In this document: piece by piece, positions 1-6,657 of the stretch
Position numbering within the stretch: the first letter of the stretch is position 1
Layout: every line of letters starts with the position of its first letter
Source: Nitrososphaeraceae archaeon
GTDB lineage: Archaea; Thermoproteota; Nitrososphaeria; Nitrososphaerales; Nitrososphaeraceae
Reading direction: 5' to 3'
Assembly: GCA_030038695.1 (NCBI GenBank)
Contig: JASHSN010000214.1
Span: forward strand, 1 to 15,186
Length of the DNA: 15,186 bases
Translations under genes and position numbers: made by a program
Notes under the pieces: model-generated
What the model saw: only the letters and a program-made list of their open reading frames with translations
Database searches by the model: none
What the model was told of the DNA's origin: nothing

Positions 1-249
1 CTCGTTGAACGTCTCAAACCAACTTTTGGCATTGTCCATCTTATCACTCATTTGTTTTGGGTGCTCCAATACATCTTCTTGCCTTACATGGTATGATTCA
101 GGAATGTACGTAACAGTAACAGCGTGAAGTGTTGCACCGAAAGTCTTTGCTATGTCAAGAGCATATTCGGCTGCTTTAATGGAGTGTTCTGAACCATCGA
201 TAGCGACCATCATATTTGAGAACTTGAAGTTCGTAGACAAGGGAATCAT
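1..249 (-). CDS. Universal stress protein (UspA family), C-terminus beyond the window
   Basis: The minus strand encodes the first 83 residues of a UspA-type protein; the rest lies beyond the left edge. UspA proteins are small cytoplasmic Rossmann-like alpha/beta proteins, often ATP-binding, that accumulate under stress. The N-terminal beta strand and loop read FKFSNMMVAIDGSEHS, the classical start of the family. They are followed by the helix KAAEYALDIAKTFGATLHAV and a variable loop containing SYHVRQEDVLEHP. The ATG at 249 places FKFSN and MMVAIDGS at the expected distance from the N-terminus. Another in-frame ATG lies at 264. An AT-rich box (minus strand, about 264-275) sits just upstream and suggests a leaderless transcript. 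The family is secure; the individual role is not known, since archaea usually carry many paralogues. Confidence 0.9.
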   Translation of the reverse strand, partial: MIPLSTNFKFSNMMVAIDGSEHSIKAAEYALDIAKTFGATLHAVTVTYIPESYHVRQEDVLEHPKQMSDKMDNAKSWFETFNE

Positions 250-640
250 GTTTGTAGCTCGCATATATAAAAAGCAATATGCCTGACATACCATAGGCAA
301 GGCAATTCGCACCTAGACCGTAGCTTGTATTTACTACTCTTGCAACAGCTACTGAAACAGGACTCAAAACGAGCGGGGGCTTCTGCCGCAGATTGTCTCA
401 TCACTAACACAAGTTAAAGCTCTCGATATTCGCGATTCATGAGCAACAACAATACTAAGTTGTACAGGCCAGCCTTGCCATACAACCAAGAAGTAAACTT
501 ACCTTCGAATTCACTATTCTATAACATGGAACAGTAAATAAAGGTTTTATTAGCAAAAACCGTATAGTAAAACGTAGTTTCTATTAGATCATACATCAAA
601 ACTTTCATGTTTATATATGGTTACCTCACTATAGTTACTT
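250..640. other. Gene-poor spacer between the divergent stress-protein and zinc-ribbon genes
   Basis: This stretch holds the promoters of two divergent genes, with TATA-like boxes near 264-275 (minus) and 611-620 (plus), and otherwise no gene I can support. Two minus-strand open stretches were looked at. One (about 250-367, in another frame overlapping the stress-protein start) encodes a Gly/Ala/hydrophobic segment with NTSYGLGANCLAYGMSGILL and loosely resembles a transporter helix. The other (about 410-515) lacks a start codon. Both could be chance or remnants of a decayed gene. Confidence 0.5.
611..620 (+). promoter_or_regulatory. TATA-like box for the zinc-ribbon gene
   Basis: The element ttatatatgg is centred about 26 bases before the ATG at 641. 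That is the archaeal TATA-box distance to a transcription start at or next to the start codon, so a leaderless mRNA is expected. No Shine-Dalgarno sequence precedes the ATG. Confidence 0.6.
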
Positions 641-820
641 ATGTCTAAACCACTTGAGCTTCCTATTTGTACTTCATGTGGAAGGCCTATAATGCCTAAT
701 GAAGAATCAGTAAAATTCTATTGTCCTAATTGCGGCTATGTGTTAATATGGAGGTGCCAAATGGATCGAGAGTTTGCACGACCGTATAAATGTATTGGGT
801 GTGGTTTTGAGGGCCCTTAA
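641..820 (+). CDS. Small archaeal zinc-ribbon protein (59 aa)
   Basis: This is a 59-residue protein of the archaeal zinc-ribbon family related to the small RNA-binding-type zinc-finger proteins (the HVO_2753/DUF1610-like group). Cysteine pairs are C10-x2-C13 (CTSCGRP), C28-x2-C31 (CPNCGY) and C51-x2-C54 (CIGCGFEGP); the terminal CGFEGP is a hallmark of the group. The family usually has a fourth knuckle of CxxC form before the last one. Here the corresponding place reads RCQMDREFARPYKC, so only C39 is left and the second ligand position is D42. The gene has its own TATA-like box, starts leaderless and stands alone, whereas relatives are often next to elongation factor 1-beta. It is probably a cytoplasmic RNA- or protein-binding module. 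Family confidence is high; function is inferred. Confidence 0.85.
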   Translation: MSKPLELPICTSCGRPIMPNEESVKFYCPNCGYVLIWRCQMDREFARPYKCIGCGFEGP

Positions 821-1006
821 ATGTGATTAGAAATGAGAGAGTTATCGAGCCTACCAGAAGATCATCTAACCTCTTTCAGATAGTAGCGAAGACTGCCCTT
901 AGCGGAGAAAGACTGCAACCTCGGTGTCTTAATGCATGATTCGTCACACAGATCTTGAAGGGGTTCGAGCCTACCTGCAACAAGCGATCCGCAGGAAAAG
1001 AGTCGT

Positions 1007-2683
1007 ATGAGTAATACCCCAAGAGGTCTTCCTCTAAGGAGCTCTCGTGTTGAACACATATTTCCTAAATTAACACCAGCGCAGATTAGTCGCATTGCTG
1101 CGCACGGACATACACGTGCTGTACGGTCTGGCGAAGTGCTCGTTGAACAAGGAGACAGTGCAACACCATTTTTTGTGGTGGTCTCAGGCGAAATCGAGAT
1201 CGTCCGCCCATCCGGTGCAGCTGAGACACTTATCACCATTCATGGACCCGGCGAATTCACAGGCGAAGTCAACATGCTCTCTGGCCGTCGAACTCTCGTT
1301 CGTTTGCGTGCTACCAAGCAGGGTGAAGTAATCGAACTGGATCGCCAAAAAATGATGGCTTTGATACAGACCGATGCTGAGCTAGGCGAAATCCTGACGC
1401 GGGCTTTCATTCTCCGTAGGGTTGAATTAGTAGCTGCTGGTGTTGGAGATATCATTCTTATCGGGTCAATATATTCTGCCAGTACGCTTAGGATAAAAGA
1501 GTTCTTGATGCGCAATGGACACCCCTATTCTTACATAGATCTAGAACACGACCAAGATGTACAGAAGCTATTGGATAGTTTCCAAATTTCTGCCAGTGAG
1601 ATACCCGTGTTGATCTGTCGAGGCCAGGTGGTGCTTAGAAATCCGAGTAACCAACAAATCGCAGACTGTCTTGGCTTCAACGAGTCTGTTGACCAGACCA
1701 AGGTGCGTGATCTTGTAGTCATCGGAGGAGGTCCCTCAGGGCTGGCTGCTGCGGTATATGGTGCTTCAGAAGGACTTGACGTTCTTGTGCTAGAAGCAAC
1801 TTCGCCTGGCGGCCAGGCTGGTTCAAGCTCAAAAATCGAAAATTATTTGGGATTTCCCACAGGCATCTCAGGACAAGAGCTGGCAGTTAGTGCGTACATC
1901 CAAGCTCAGAAGTTCGGCGCGGAATTCCTCATTGCCAAGGCAACACAACTCATCTGCGGCCTCAAACCTTATGTAATTGAAGTCGAGAACGGGGTTCGAA
2001 TTTCTGCACGGACTGTGGTGATCGCAACCGGTGCGCAATATAGAAAGCTACCATTGCAAGATCTCCCACGCTTTGAAGGTGCAGGTGTCTACTATGGTGC
2101 GACCTTTGTGGAAGCGCAGCTATGTGGGAGAGAAGAGGAAGTGATCGTAGTTGGCGGAGGGAATTCAGCTGGTCAGGCTGCCGTGTTCCTAGCTCAGAGG
2201 ACTAAGCTTGTACATATCCTAGTCAGATCTAGCAGTTTGACTGAGAGCATGTCGCGCTATCTGATTCGTAGGATCCAAGAGAGTCCCAATATCACACTTT
2301 GGACGCATACGGAGATTGTGGCTCTAGACGGAGTCGATTACCTAGAGTCCGTTCGTTGGCAAAATAATCGAACTGGTCAAACTGAAGAGTACAAGATCAG
2401 GCATGTATTCGTCATGACTGGTGCCACTCCAAATACCAGTTGGCTTGATGGCTGCGTTGCGCTAGACAGCAAAGGGTTCATAAAGACTGGTCCAGATCTG
2501 TCAGAAGAAAATCTGAGCGTTTCACGCTGGCCCCTCGCCCGCCAGCCCCATTTACTCGAAACGAGTTTACCGGGTGTTTTCGCTGTAGGCGACGCGCGTG
2601 GAGGAAGCATCAAGCGCGTTGCATCCGCGGTAGGCGAAGGATCAACGGCGATCTCACTTATTCATAACGTACTCCAGGAGTAA
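1007..2683 (+). CDS. Fused cNMP-binding / glutaredoxin-like / thioredoxin-reductase-like FAD oxidoreductase
   Basis: This 558-residue protein has three modules. Residues about 15-140 are a cyclic-nucleotide-binding domain with a phosphate-binding-cassette-like loop (GEVNMLSGRRTLVRLRA, about 86-102). Residues about 147-224 are a thioredoxin/glutaredoxin-like fold without a CxxC (GSIYSASTLRIKEFLMRNG). Residues about 234-556 are a thioredoxin-reductase-like flavoprotein: FAD site GGGPSGLAAAVYGASEG (240-256), NAD(P)H site VVGGGNSAGQAAVFLA (381-396) and FAD-closing motif GVFAVGDARGGS (523-534). The redox CATC of thioredoxin reductase is replaced by GATF (364-367), so it cannot pass electrons by the standard dithiol route; C373 is nearby. 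Known relatives with this architecture are mainly bacterial. The gene is visibly richer in G and C than its neighbours and has an isolated position, which suggests horizontal acquisition. The ATG at 1007 is the first start after an in-frame TGA at 956; a purine-rich stretch (gcaggaaaag) precedes it. It probably oxidises NAD(P)H in a nucleotide-regulated redox role. Confidence 0.93.
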   Translation: MSNTPRGLPLRSSRVEHIFPKLTPAQISRIAAHGHTRAVRSGEVLVEQGDSATPFFVVVSGEIEIVRPSGAAETLITIHGPGEFTGEVNMLSGRRTLVRLRATKQGEVIELDRQKMMALIQTDAELGEILTRAFILRRVELVAAGVGDIILIGSIYSASTLRIKEFLMRNGHPYSYIDLEHDQDVQKLLDSFQISASEIPVLICRGQVVLRNPSNQQIADCLGFNESVDQTKVRDLVVIGGGPSGLAAAVYGASEGLDVLVLEATSPGGQAGSSSKIENYLGFPTGISGQELAVSAYIQAQKFGAEFLIAKATQLICGLKPYVIEVENGVRISARTVVIATGAQYRKLPLQDLPRFEGAGVYYGATFVEAQLCGREEEVIVVGGGNSAGQAAVFLAQRTKLVHILVRSSSLTESMSRYLIRRIQESPNITLWTHTEIVALDGVDYLESVRWQNNRTGQTEEYKIRHVFVMTGATPNTSWLDGCVALDSKGFIKTGPDLSEENLSVSRWPLARQPHLLETSLPGVFAVGDARGGSIKRVASAVGEGSTAISLIHNVLQE

Positions 2684-2976
2684 GATACATCCATGAGATT
2701 GGATAACTCACTCTAAACATTTGCTATACATTATGTATCCATAGCGACCATTCGGTTTCTTACTCAGAGAGCAGAACAACCTCCGTCTGAACCATGCTGA
2801 TATAGATAGTCTGTGAAGGCTGTAGTGTAACGACAGATTACGATGTCTACCATCATCAGGAGGATGGAGTAAAGTGGAGTATATGACTTCCTGTAACAAA
2901 ACTTTCATCCCAATGCCTTTCTACACCCTCATCAATGGTAAAAAGTATACATCGTTGAGTATGTAAGACTTCGAAT
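2684..2976. other. Spacer with no supported gene
   Basis: No gene could be supported here. A 66-codon minus-strand frame (2708-2908) has an ATG but a composition unlike its neighbours. The plus strand has a 27-codon startless stretch near 2810-2890 beginning with a CEGC pair. Neither has a family resemblance. A TATA-like aaaaagtatac near 2940-2950 probably serves the peptidase gene at 2977. Confidence 0.4.
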
Positions 2977-3435
2977 ATGGAAAGAAGTGCTCTTAACCGT
3001 TATCGATTGCCAGTACCGAAGAATATTTTAGATAAAGTAGACAGAACATCCTCTCCAGTTCATATAGGAAAGCTTCGAAACGCGATAGATTTCATAGTAC
3101 CTGAACACACCCCGGTATTCGCAGCAGCAAATGGAATAGTCGTCTATGTTAAAGATGATTCTACTATCGGTGGAGCTAATCCCATTTATCAAAAATATAC
3201 AAATTTTATCACTATAATGCATGCGAACCAAGAATATTCAAGGTATGACCACTTGGCACCTCGAAGCTCAAAGGTCGAAGTAAGTCAAACCGTTAGGGAG
3301 GGACAAGAGATAGCCAGGGTTGGGATGACAGGATATGTACTCCTTCCACACCTTCACTTTCATGTCTTTATTTTTACTGGTAGCAATGTTTGGGTAGATT
3401 TTGAAACTGTCAATGTTGAGGATTTCACTTCATGA
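2977..3435 (+). CDS. M23-type (lysostaphin/LytM fold) metallopeptidase domain protein
   Basis: This 152-residue protein consists almost entirely of an M23 peptidase fold. The order of motifs is right for the family: HIGKLRNAIDFIVPEHTPVF (H29, D38), then AAANGIVVYV, NFITIMH (H82), SRYDHLAP (H92), then VREGQEIARVGMTGY and PHLHFHVF (H125-x-H127). D38 and H127 are the expected zinc ligands and H92/H125 the catalytic histidines. The first ligand histidine is not at the usual HxxxD spacing: H29 lies nine residues before D38, as in M23 proteins with the yAiDF variant. No signal peptide or membrane helix is seen, so it is probably cytoplasmic or released by another route. In archaea, which lack murein, these proteins have unclear substrates. 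The gene has its own TATA-like element and ends in TGA. Confidence 0.85.
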   Translation: MERSALNRYRLPVPKNILDKVDRTSSPVHIGKLRNAIDFIVPEHTPVFAAANGIVVYVKDDSTIGGANPIYQKYTNFITIMHANQEYSRYDHLAPRSSKVEVSQTVREGQEIARVGMTGYVLLPHLHFHVFIFTGSNVWVDFETVNVEDFTS

Positions 3436-3791
3436 AAATGATGTTTTGGAATGGTCAAATATAACGAGTAAAATGCTTGTGTTACCTATGTGACTAGTCT
3501 ACTTTATAGAACGCAGCAGACTAAGCAAAAGAAATCTAACTAGAGAGCACATCACGAATATGAGATTGGTCAGATCAAACCGAATAAGTTGGTAAACATT
3601 TTGATTACAGACGGTTCCATATATCTTGGTTAGTCTACAAACAGTTCAGGAAGAATTCCACCCTTATCACGATAGGACTTAATTTTTGCAACATCCTTAG
3701 CAAAGATGACGAAGTAGGCACTTCAATGTGAAAGAGAGCAGTGAATTGAGGTACAAGATATATAATATTGTAAGCTAAAAAGAGCAGATAG
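3436..3791. other. Spacer with a promoter and a possible minus-strand gene fragment
   Basis: The right end carries the TATA-like box of the gene at 3792. On the minus strand, 3630-3722 is a startless open stretch of 30 residues ending in TAA, with a protein-like sequence (AYFVIFAKDVAKIKSYRDKG, then GILPELFVD). It has an in-frame TGA directly upstream. It may be the end of a decayed gene, but a stretch this short could be chance. Nothing else was recognised. Confidence 0.35.
3755..3766 (+). promoter_or_regulatory. TATA-like box for the exported protein at 3792
   Basis: The AT-only core atatataat is centred roughly 30 bases before the ATG at 3792. This is consistent with a short-leader or leaderless archaeal transcript. 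Confidence 0.55.
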
Positions 3792-4358
3792 ATGAACTAC
3801 AAACAAAATACAAGCATAGTGGTATTAGGAGCACTTGCGATTACTCTATTGTATTGTATATCCGCAGTAGGAAGTAAAGTGGATATAGGAAGATCACATA
3901 TAGCGTTAGCTGATACTACTGCTGCTCCTAGTCCTTTCAGACACTTTATAACCAATACTCCTCCAAATAAAACATCAAATACAACGATAACCACGGATTC
4001 GAACAGCATATATTCAATTCCATCAACGTTCGTTAAAATAGATAAGTTCAGTGCAAACTATACTATAGCTGGCAGAATCTCTTCTATAAGTGCTTCAAGG
4101 GACTTGATAACATCAACTATAGTTAATGATTTTGATAAGAACCCAAATATTGGTTATGTTGTAAACAACAGCAGCTCTCTTATCACTCCTCAACCCGGCC
4201 TTCCTAATCCATTTGTAAATATGGAAACAATAAATCGGAAAATAACAAATGAAGCTCAAAATGCCATCACCGCTACATCTATGACCAATCCAACAGAAAG
4301 AAATGTCAATATAAAATGTACCTTTGGAATGATCTTGGCTGATTATAAGTGCGGGTAA
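3792..4358 (+). CDS. Exported or membrane-anchored hypothetical protein, Ser/Thr/Asn-rich
   Basis: I do not recognise a family. The 188-residue protein starts with a short charged segment and a hydrophobic stretch (about residues 8-28, SIVVLGALAITLLYCISAVG) that is either a signal peptide or an N-terminal anchor. The rest is rich in Ser, Thr, Asn and Ile, with several N-glycosylation sequons (NKTS, NTT, NYT, NNSS) that fit archaeal surface glycoproteins. Two cysteines close to the C-terminus (CTFGMILADYKCG) could form a small disulfide loop. The gene has its own TATA-like box and ATG. It heads a run of exported-protein genes, although spacing shows it is not cotranscribed with the next one. 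Coding status is well supported by the promoter, signal sequence and even composition; function is unknown. Confidence 0.75.
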   Translation: MNYKQNTSIVVLGALAITLLYCISAVGSKVDIGRSHIALADTTAAPSPFRHFITNTPPNKTSNTTITTDSNSIYSIPSTFVKIDKFSANYTIAGRISSISASRDLITSTIVNDFDKNPNIGYVVNNSSSLITPQPGLPNPFVNMETINRKITNEAQNAITATSMTNPTERNVNIKCTFGMILADYKCG

Positions 4359-4451
4359 CTGGTTTTTGAGTTCTATACTTTCTGCAAACATTGAAGAATC
4401 TGATGCAACAAATTTCAGTCAGCAAATCAAAATCTTCATAATAAGAGAAAG

Positions 4452-4460
4452 ATATTATAT
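4452..4460 (+). promoter_or_regulatory. TATA-like box before the pseudogene at 4485
   Basis: The sequence atattatat is centred about 29 bases before the ATG at 4485. The promoter seems intact even though the reading frame behind it is interrupted. Confidence 0.5.
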
Positions 4461-4484
4461 GACGACTATTAACCTGCTACGAAT

Positions 4485-4883
4485 ATGTTGGGAGACCAAA
4501 TTGCAGAATTAAAAGGGGAAATGCTTGGTAAAAGAGTCTTGGATGTAGAAGGACCAACGATGGAAACAAGCGTATGAGTAGAGGGCAACTTCAGGGGAAC
4601 ACAAGTCAAAGAGCACATTACTTATATTGACAAACAAGTATCACCAGGAGTTCTTCATGCAAAAGGGCAGGGAGTAATAGTAGCTGGGGAATCAGAAATG
4701 GCCACCTATACCGCAGAGGGAATAGGAGGATTTACACCTTCAGGCGTAAGATGGCGTGGATCTGGGTTCTATAGGACATTACCAACCGGTAAACTGGCAT
4801 TTCTCAACAATGCTGTTGGACTATTCGAAGTCGAAGTGGACATGGAGGGAAATTTTACAGAAAAGATCTGGGAGTGGAAATAG
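4485..4883 (+). pseudogene. Conserved hypothetical protein interrupted by one in-frame TGA
   Basis: A 133-codon frame starts at ATG (MLGDQIAELKGEMLGKRVLD) and ends with EKIWEWK before a TAG. It reads as one protein except for a TGA at 4575-4577 (codon 31), between PTMETSV and VEGNFRGTQV. Residues about 45-130 carry a beta-rich core (VIVAGESEMATYTAEG, WRGSGFYRTLPTGKLAFLNN, VGLFEVEVDMEGN). It resembles conserved small proteins of about 130-140 residues found in Nitrososphaeria and soil bacteria, though I cannot name the family. A TATA-like box lies at the right distance. A single C-to-G change of a TCA serine codon would create this TGA. Alternatives are restart at the ATG at 4698, giving a 61-residue product, or readthrough. 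Recent inactivation is the simplest reading. Confidence 0.7.
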
Positions 4884-5297
4884 CATATCCTCTTTTTCTG
4901 ATCAGATGAAACATTACTGTATACTTGTACGAGTACTCGTGGTTTCGGTTTAGGTAGCTTCCGTCAAGAAACAGGAGCCAATACCAATTTTAACTCTCTT
5001 ATCTCTAATCCCACGGCATTCTTATCTGCGTCCGCAGAATATTTGAGTCTTCCAACTCCGTATAATGATGATACGAGAATCCTGAAGATACGGACATTGT
5101 GAGATGCAATACTTCCTCTTAATTCGTAATAATACAAGAGATCTTTCCTATCTAGACAACGAGAATGATTTGAATCTATAATTAGTAGGTCACTTTATTT
5201 TTAGCAATAAAACCATGTCTTTGCGATAATCTTGATGGGTTCTTCTATTTCAATAATATTCATTGCAGAATCTTTACACGGTCTGCATATAATCTTC

Positions 5298-5327
5298 GAT
5301 TAACTTTGTAAGTTAACATAGTTAATC
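5298..5327. repeat. Nested inverted repeat upstream of the membrane-protein gene
   Basis: The outer arms gattaac (5298-5304) and gttaatc (5321-5327) are perfect complements. Between and overlapping them lie the palindrome aactttgtaagtt (5302-5314) and a gttaac (5312-5317). The cluster is about 20-50 bases upstream of the TATA-like box at 5350-5359, where an operator would be expected. Regulatory use is inferred. Confidence 0.4.
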
Positions 5328-5349
5328 AAGGTCTTAATATCGTCGAGGC

Positions 5350-5359
5350 TATAATAAAA
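5350..5359 (+). promoter_or_regulatory. TATA-like box for the gene at 5393
   Basis: The sequence tataataaaa would set transcription to start near 5380, about a dozen bases before the GTG at 5393. That leaves room for the purine stretch ggag directly before the start. Confidence 0.5.
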
Positions 5360-5392
5360 TGAAATATAGACGAATGACAATTATGAGTTGGA

Positions 5393-5596
5393 GTGATTCG
5401 CAGCGTGTTTGATTTTGCTCTTTTTTTAACAGGAACTGTTACTATTTTTTCTACAATAGGCATTGCTTGTATCGCTATGGGAGCTTATGCAGTACTACGG
5501 AGTGATCATAGTAGACAGGAAACAGAAATACGGAATACGAACCGTAATAAGGCTTCGAATATGTGGAACAGCATTACCAATAAATTCCATCAGTAG
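5393..5596 (+). CDS. Small single-helix membrane protein (67 aa)
   Basis: This is an unrecognised 67-residue protein. A hydrophobic segment at about residues 6-34 (FDFALFLTGTVTIFSTIGIA, continuing CIAMGAYAVL) is long enough for one transmembrane helix. It is followed by an Arg/Asn/Lys-rich tail that would lie in the cytoplasm. The start is GTG at 5393: the same frame is closed by a TGA at 5384-5386, and the ATGs at 5359, 5374 and 5383 are in another frame that ends after a few codons. A TATA-like box and an ggag stretch support this start. It stands alone between two spacers. Coding status is moderately supported; no function can be given. Confidence 0.5.
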   Translation: MIRSVFDFALFLTGTVTIFSTIGIACIAMGAYAVLRSDHSRQETEIRNTNRNKASNMWNSITNKFHQ

Positions 5597-5793
5597 TACT
5601 GCTGTCTGTGTGCAATATTAACTTGAGTTCTTTTTTTACGCAGACTATACATATTCGTATTTGCATTGTTAGGTAGATGATGATTAATTACCTTCCAATG
5701 TAAAAGGCTAATGCGTTGATCTTCACACTCTGACCTGTCCACATAAAAGAGAAGAAATATAGCAGTGCGTATCAGTGTGAATCATTCAGAAAG

Positions 5794-6477
5794 TTATTGA
5801 GTATTGCATAACGTCATATTAAGGCTTGTCACTTGGCCTGCCGCGTCTGAATATCCATCGAGCCAACCGCTTCTGTATTCTTGTGTATGATTTCCTGGGA
5901 TCCGGGGACTATTTTGTTCGTGGCAATACTTGATGTCGTTATAGGCTTGTTTTTCTCCTAGAGCGTACCCTGTCCAATAATGCACACCATATGTATATCC
6001 TAAACTATAGCCATGCAAATAACCACCACAGAAAATAATAGACAAAGTACATGAGATCTGCTCCGAGGGTTTTGCACCTTTTTGATATCCAGCTTCATAT
6101 CCTGAACGATTAGCAGTCTTCCAGATCTCGGTATTGCCGGTATGACTGTCATATCCCTTGTTGTACCCTATTAAATAACCATAACAATAATTCAAACTAT
6201 GTTGAGGATTACACCCATCCACGAGAGAGTAGCCGAACTTACCTCTACTCTGGTTGCCGTCGATAAAACCTCCTTTTAAGCCAAGGACGTAACACGAGGT
6301 ATTCGGATTAGTGGTACTTGTGTCGTTGTTTGTAACTGACCTATCACATTTGTTTTCTATGTCTAGTATTCCATATTTGGAAGACGATGCTGTTATGTAC
6401 GCGATGATAGGTCTTGCAGAGATAACGGAAATAGTAAGTATATATACCGAGATTAGACTTATAATTACTGCTTTCAT
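5794..6477 (-). CDS. Exported Cys-containing protein with GYxxGY repeats
   Basis: This 227-residue protein has an N-terminal signal sequence or anchor (about residues 2-20, then AYITASS). The exported part has eight cysteines (44, 62, 89, 98, 143, 150, 185, 224), an even number that fits disulfides outside the cell. Its special feature is a set of short Gly/Tyr repeats of the form GYxxGYxxG: GYLIGYNKGYD (100-110), GYEAGYQKGAK (126-136), GYLHGYSLGYTYG (152-164), YWTGYALGEKQAY (167-179) and YRSGWLDGYSDAAG (201-214). Such spacing can form regular extended or helical surfaces with stacked aromatics. Several NxS/T sequons are present. No named family is recognised. The upstream promoter is weak. 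Its neighbours are also exported proteins, so a surface or matrix role is likely but inferred. Confidence 0.75.
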   Translation of the reverse strand: MKAVIISLISVYILTISVISARPIIAYITASSSKYGILDIENKCDRSVTNNDTSTTNPNTSCYVLGLKGGFIDGNQSRGKFGYSLVDGCNPQHSLNYCYGYLIGYNKGYDSHTGNTEIWKTANRSGYEAGYQKGAKPSEQISCTLSIIFCGGYLHGYSLGYTYGVHYWTGYALGEKQAYNDIKYCHEQNSPRIPGNHTQEYRSGWLDGYSDAAGQVTSLNMTLCNTQ

Positions 6478-6626
6478 GTTAATCCCTATTCTTGTGCTTT
6501 TTCTTTCATGCTATCTCTGCCTGAGAACTCCCCCGTTTGTCCATGTGAACATCAACTTGCCACGTCTTGTGTCAAGAGATTCCAATGATTCTTGGTATAT
6601 TTGTCGTACTATGTTCGACGGCAGCG

Positions 6627-6633
6627 TATAAAA
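6627..6633 (+). promoter_or_regulatory. TATA box for the small exported protein at 6658
   Basis: A good tataaaa match is centred about 28 bases before the ATG at 6658, supporting a leaderless transcript and supporting that short gene as real. Confidence 0.6.
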
Positions 6634-6657
6634 CATACCATGCATACATAGTATATA

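Larger units (their letters stand above)
4884..5392. other. Spacer with possible gene fragments and a nested inverted repeat
   Basis: No intact gene was found. On the plus strand 4902-5102 is open for 66 codons without any ATG, with a protein-like sequence (TRGFGLGSFRQETGANTNFN, then NPTAFLSASAEYLSLPTPYN). On the minus strand 5201-5299 is open for 32 codons and contains CRPCKDSAMN and a terminal WFYC. This resembles a zinc-ribbon protein that has lost its second cysteine pair. Both may be decayed genes; chance is not excluded. The inverted repeat at 5298-5327 is listed separately. Confidence 0.35.

Noticed and set aside
176..367. Minus-strand frame with a hydrophobic Gly-rich segment resembling a transporter helix.
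   Set aside because: It overlaps the certain start of the universal stress protein in another frame; resemblance is loose and there is no start at a promoter.
957..985. ggggttcgagcctacc looks like a tRNA T-arm.
   Set aside because: The flanking bases do not form the five-base T-stem and no other tRNA arm is found upstream.
862..1515. Minus-strand frames of 91-125 codons opposite the reductase start.
   Set aside because: They mirror the coding bias of the reductase gene on the other strand and have low-complexity Ser/Arg/Pro composition.
6311..6631. Plus-strand 106-codon frame with hydrophobic segments.
   Set aside because: Half of it is antisense to the signal peptide of the exported repeat protein; hydrophobic on both strands is a usual shadow effect.
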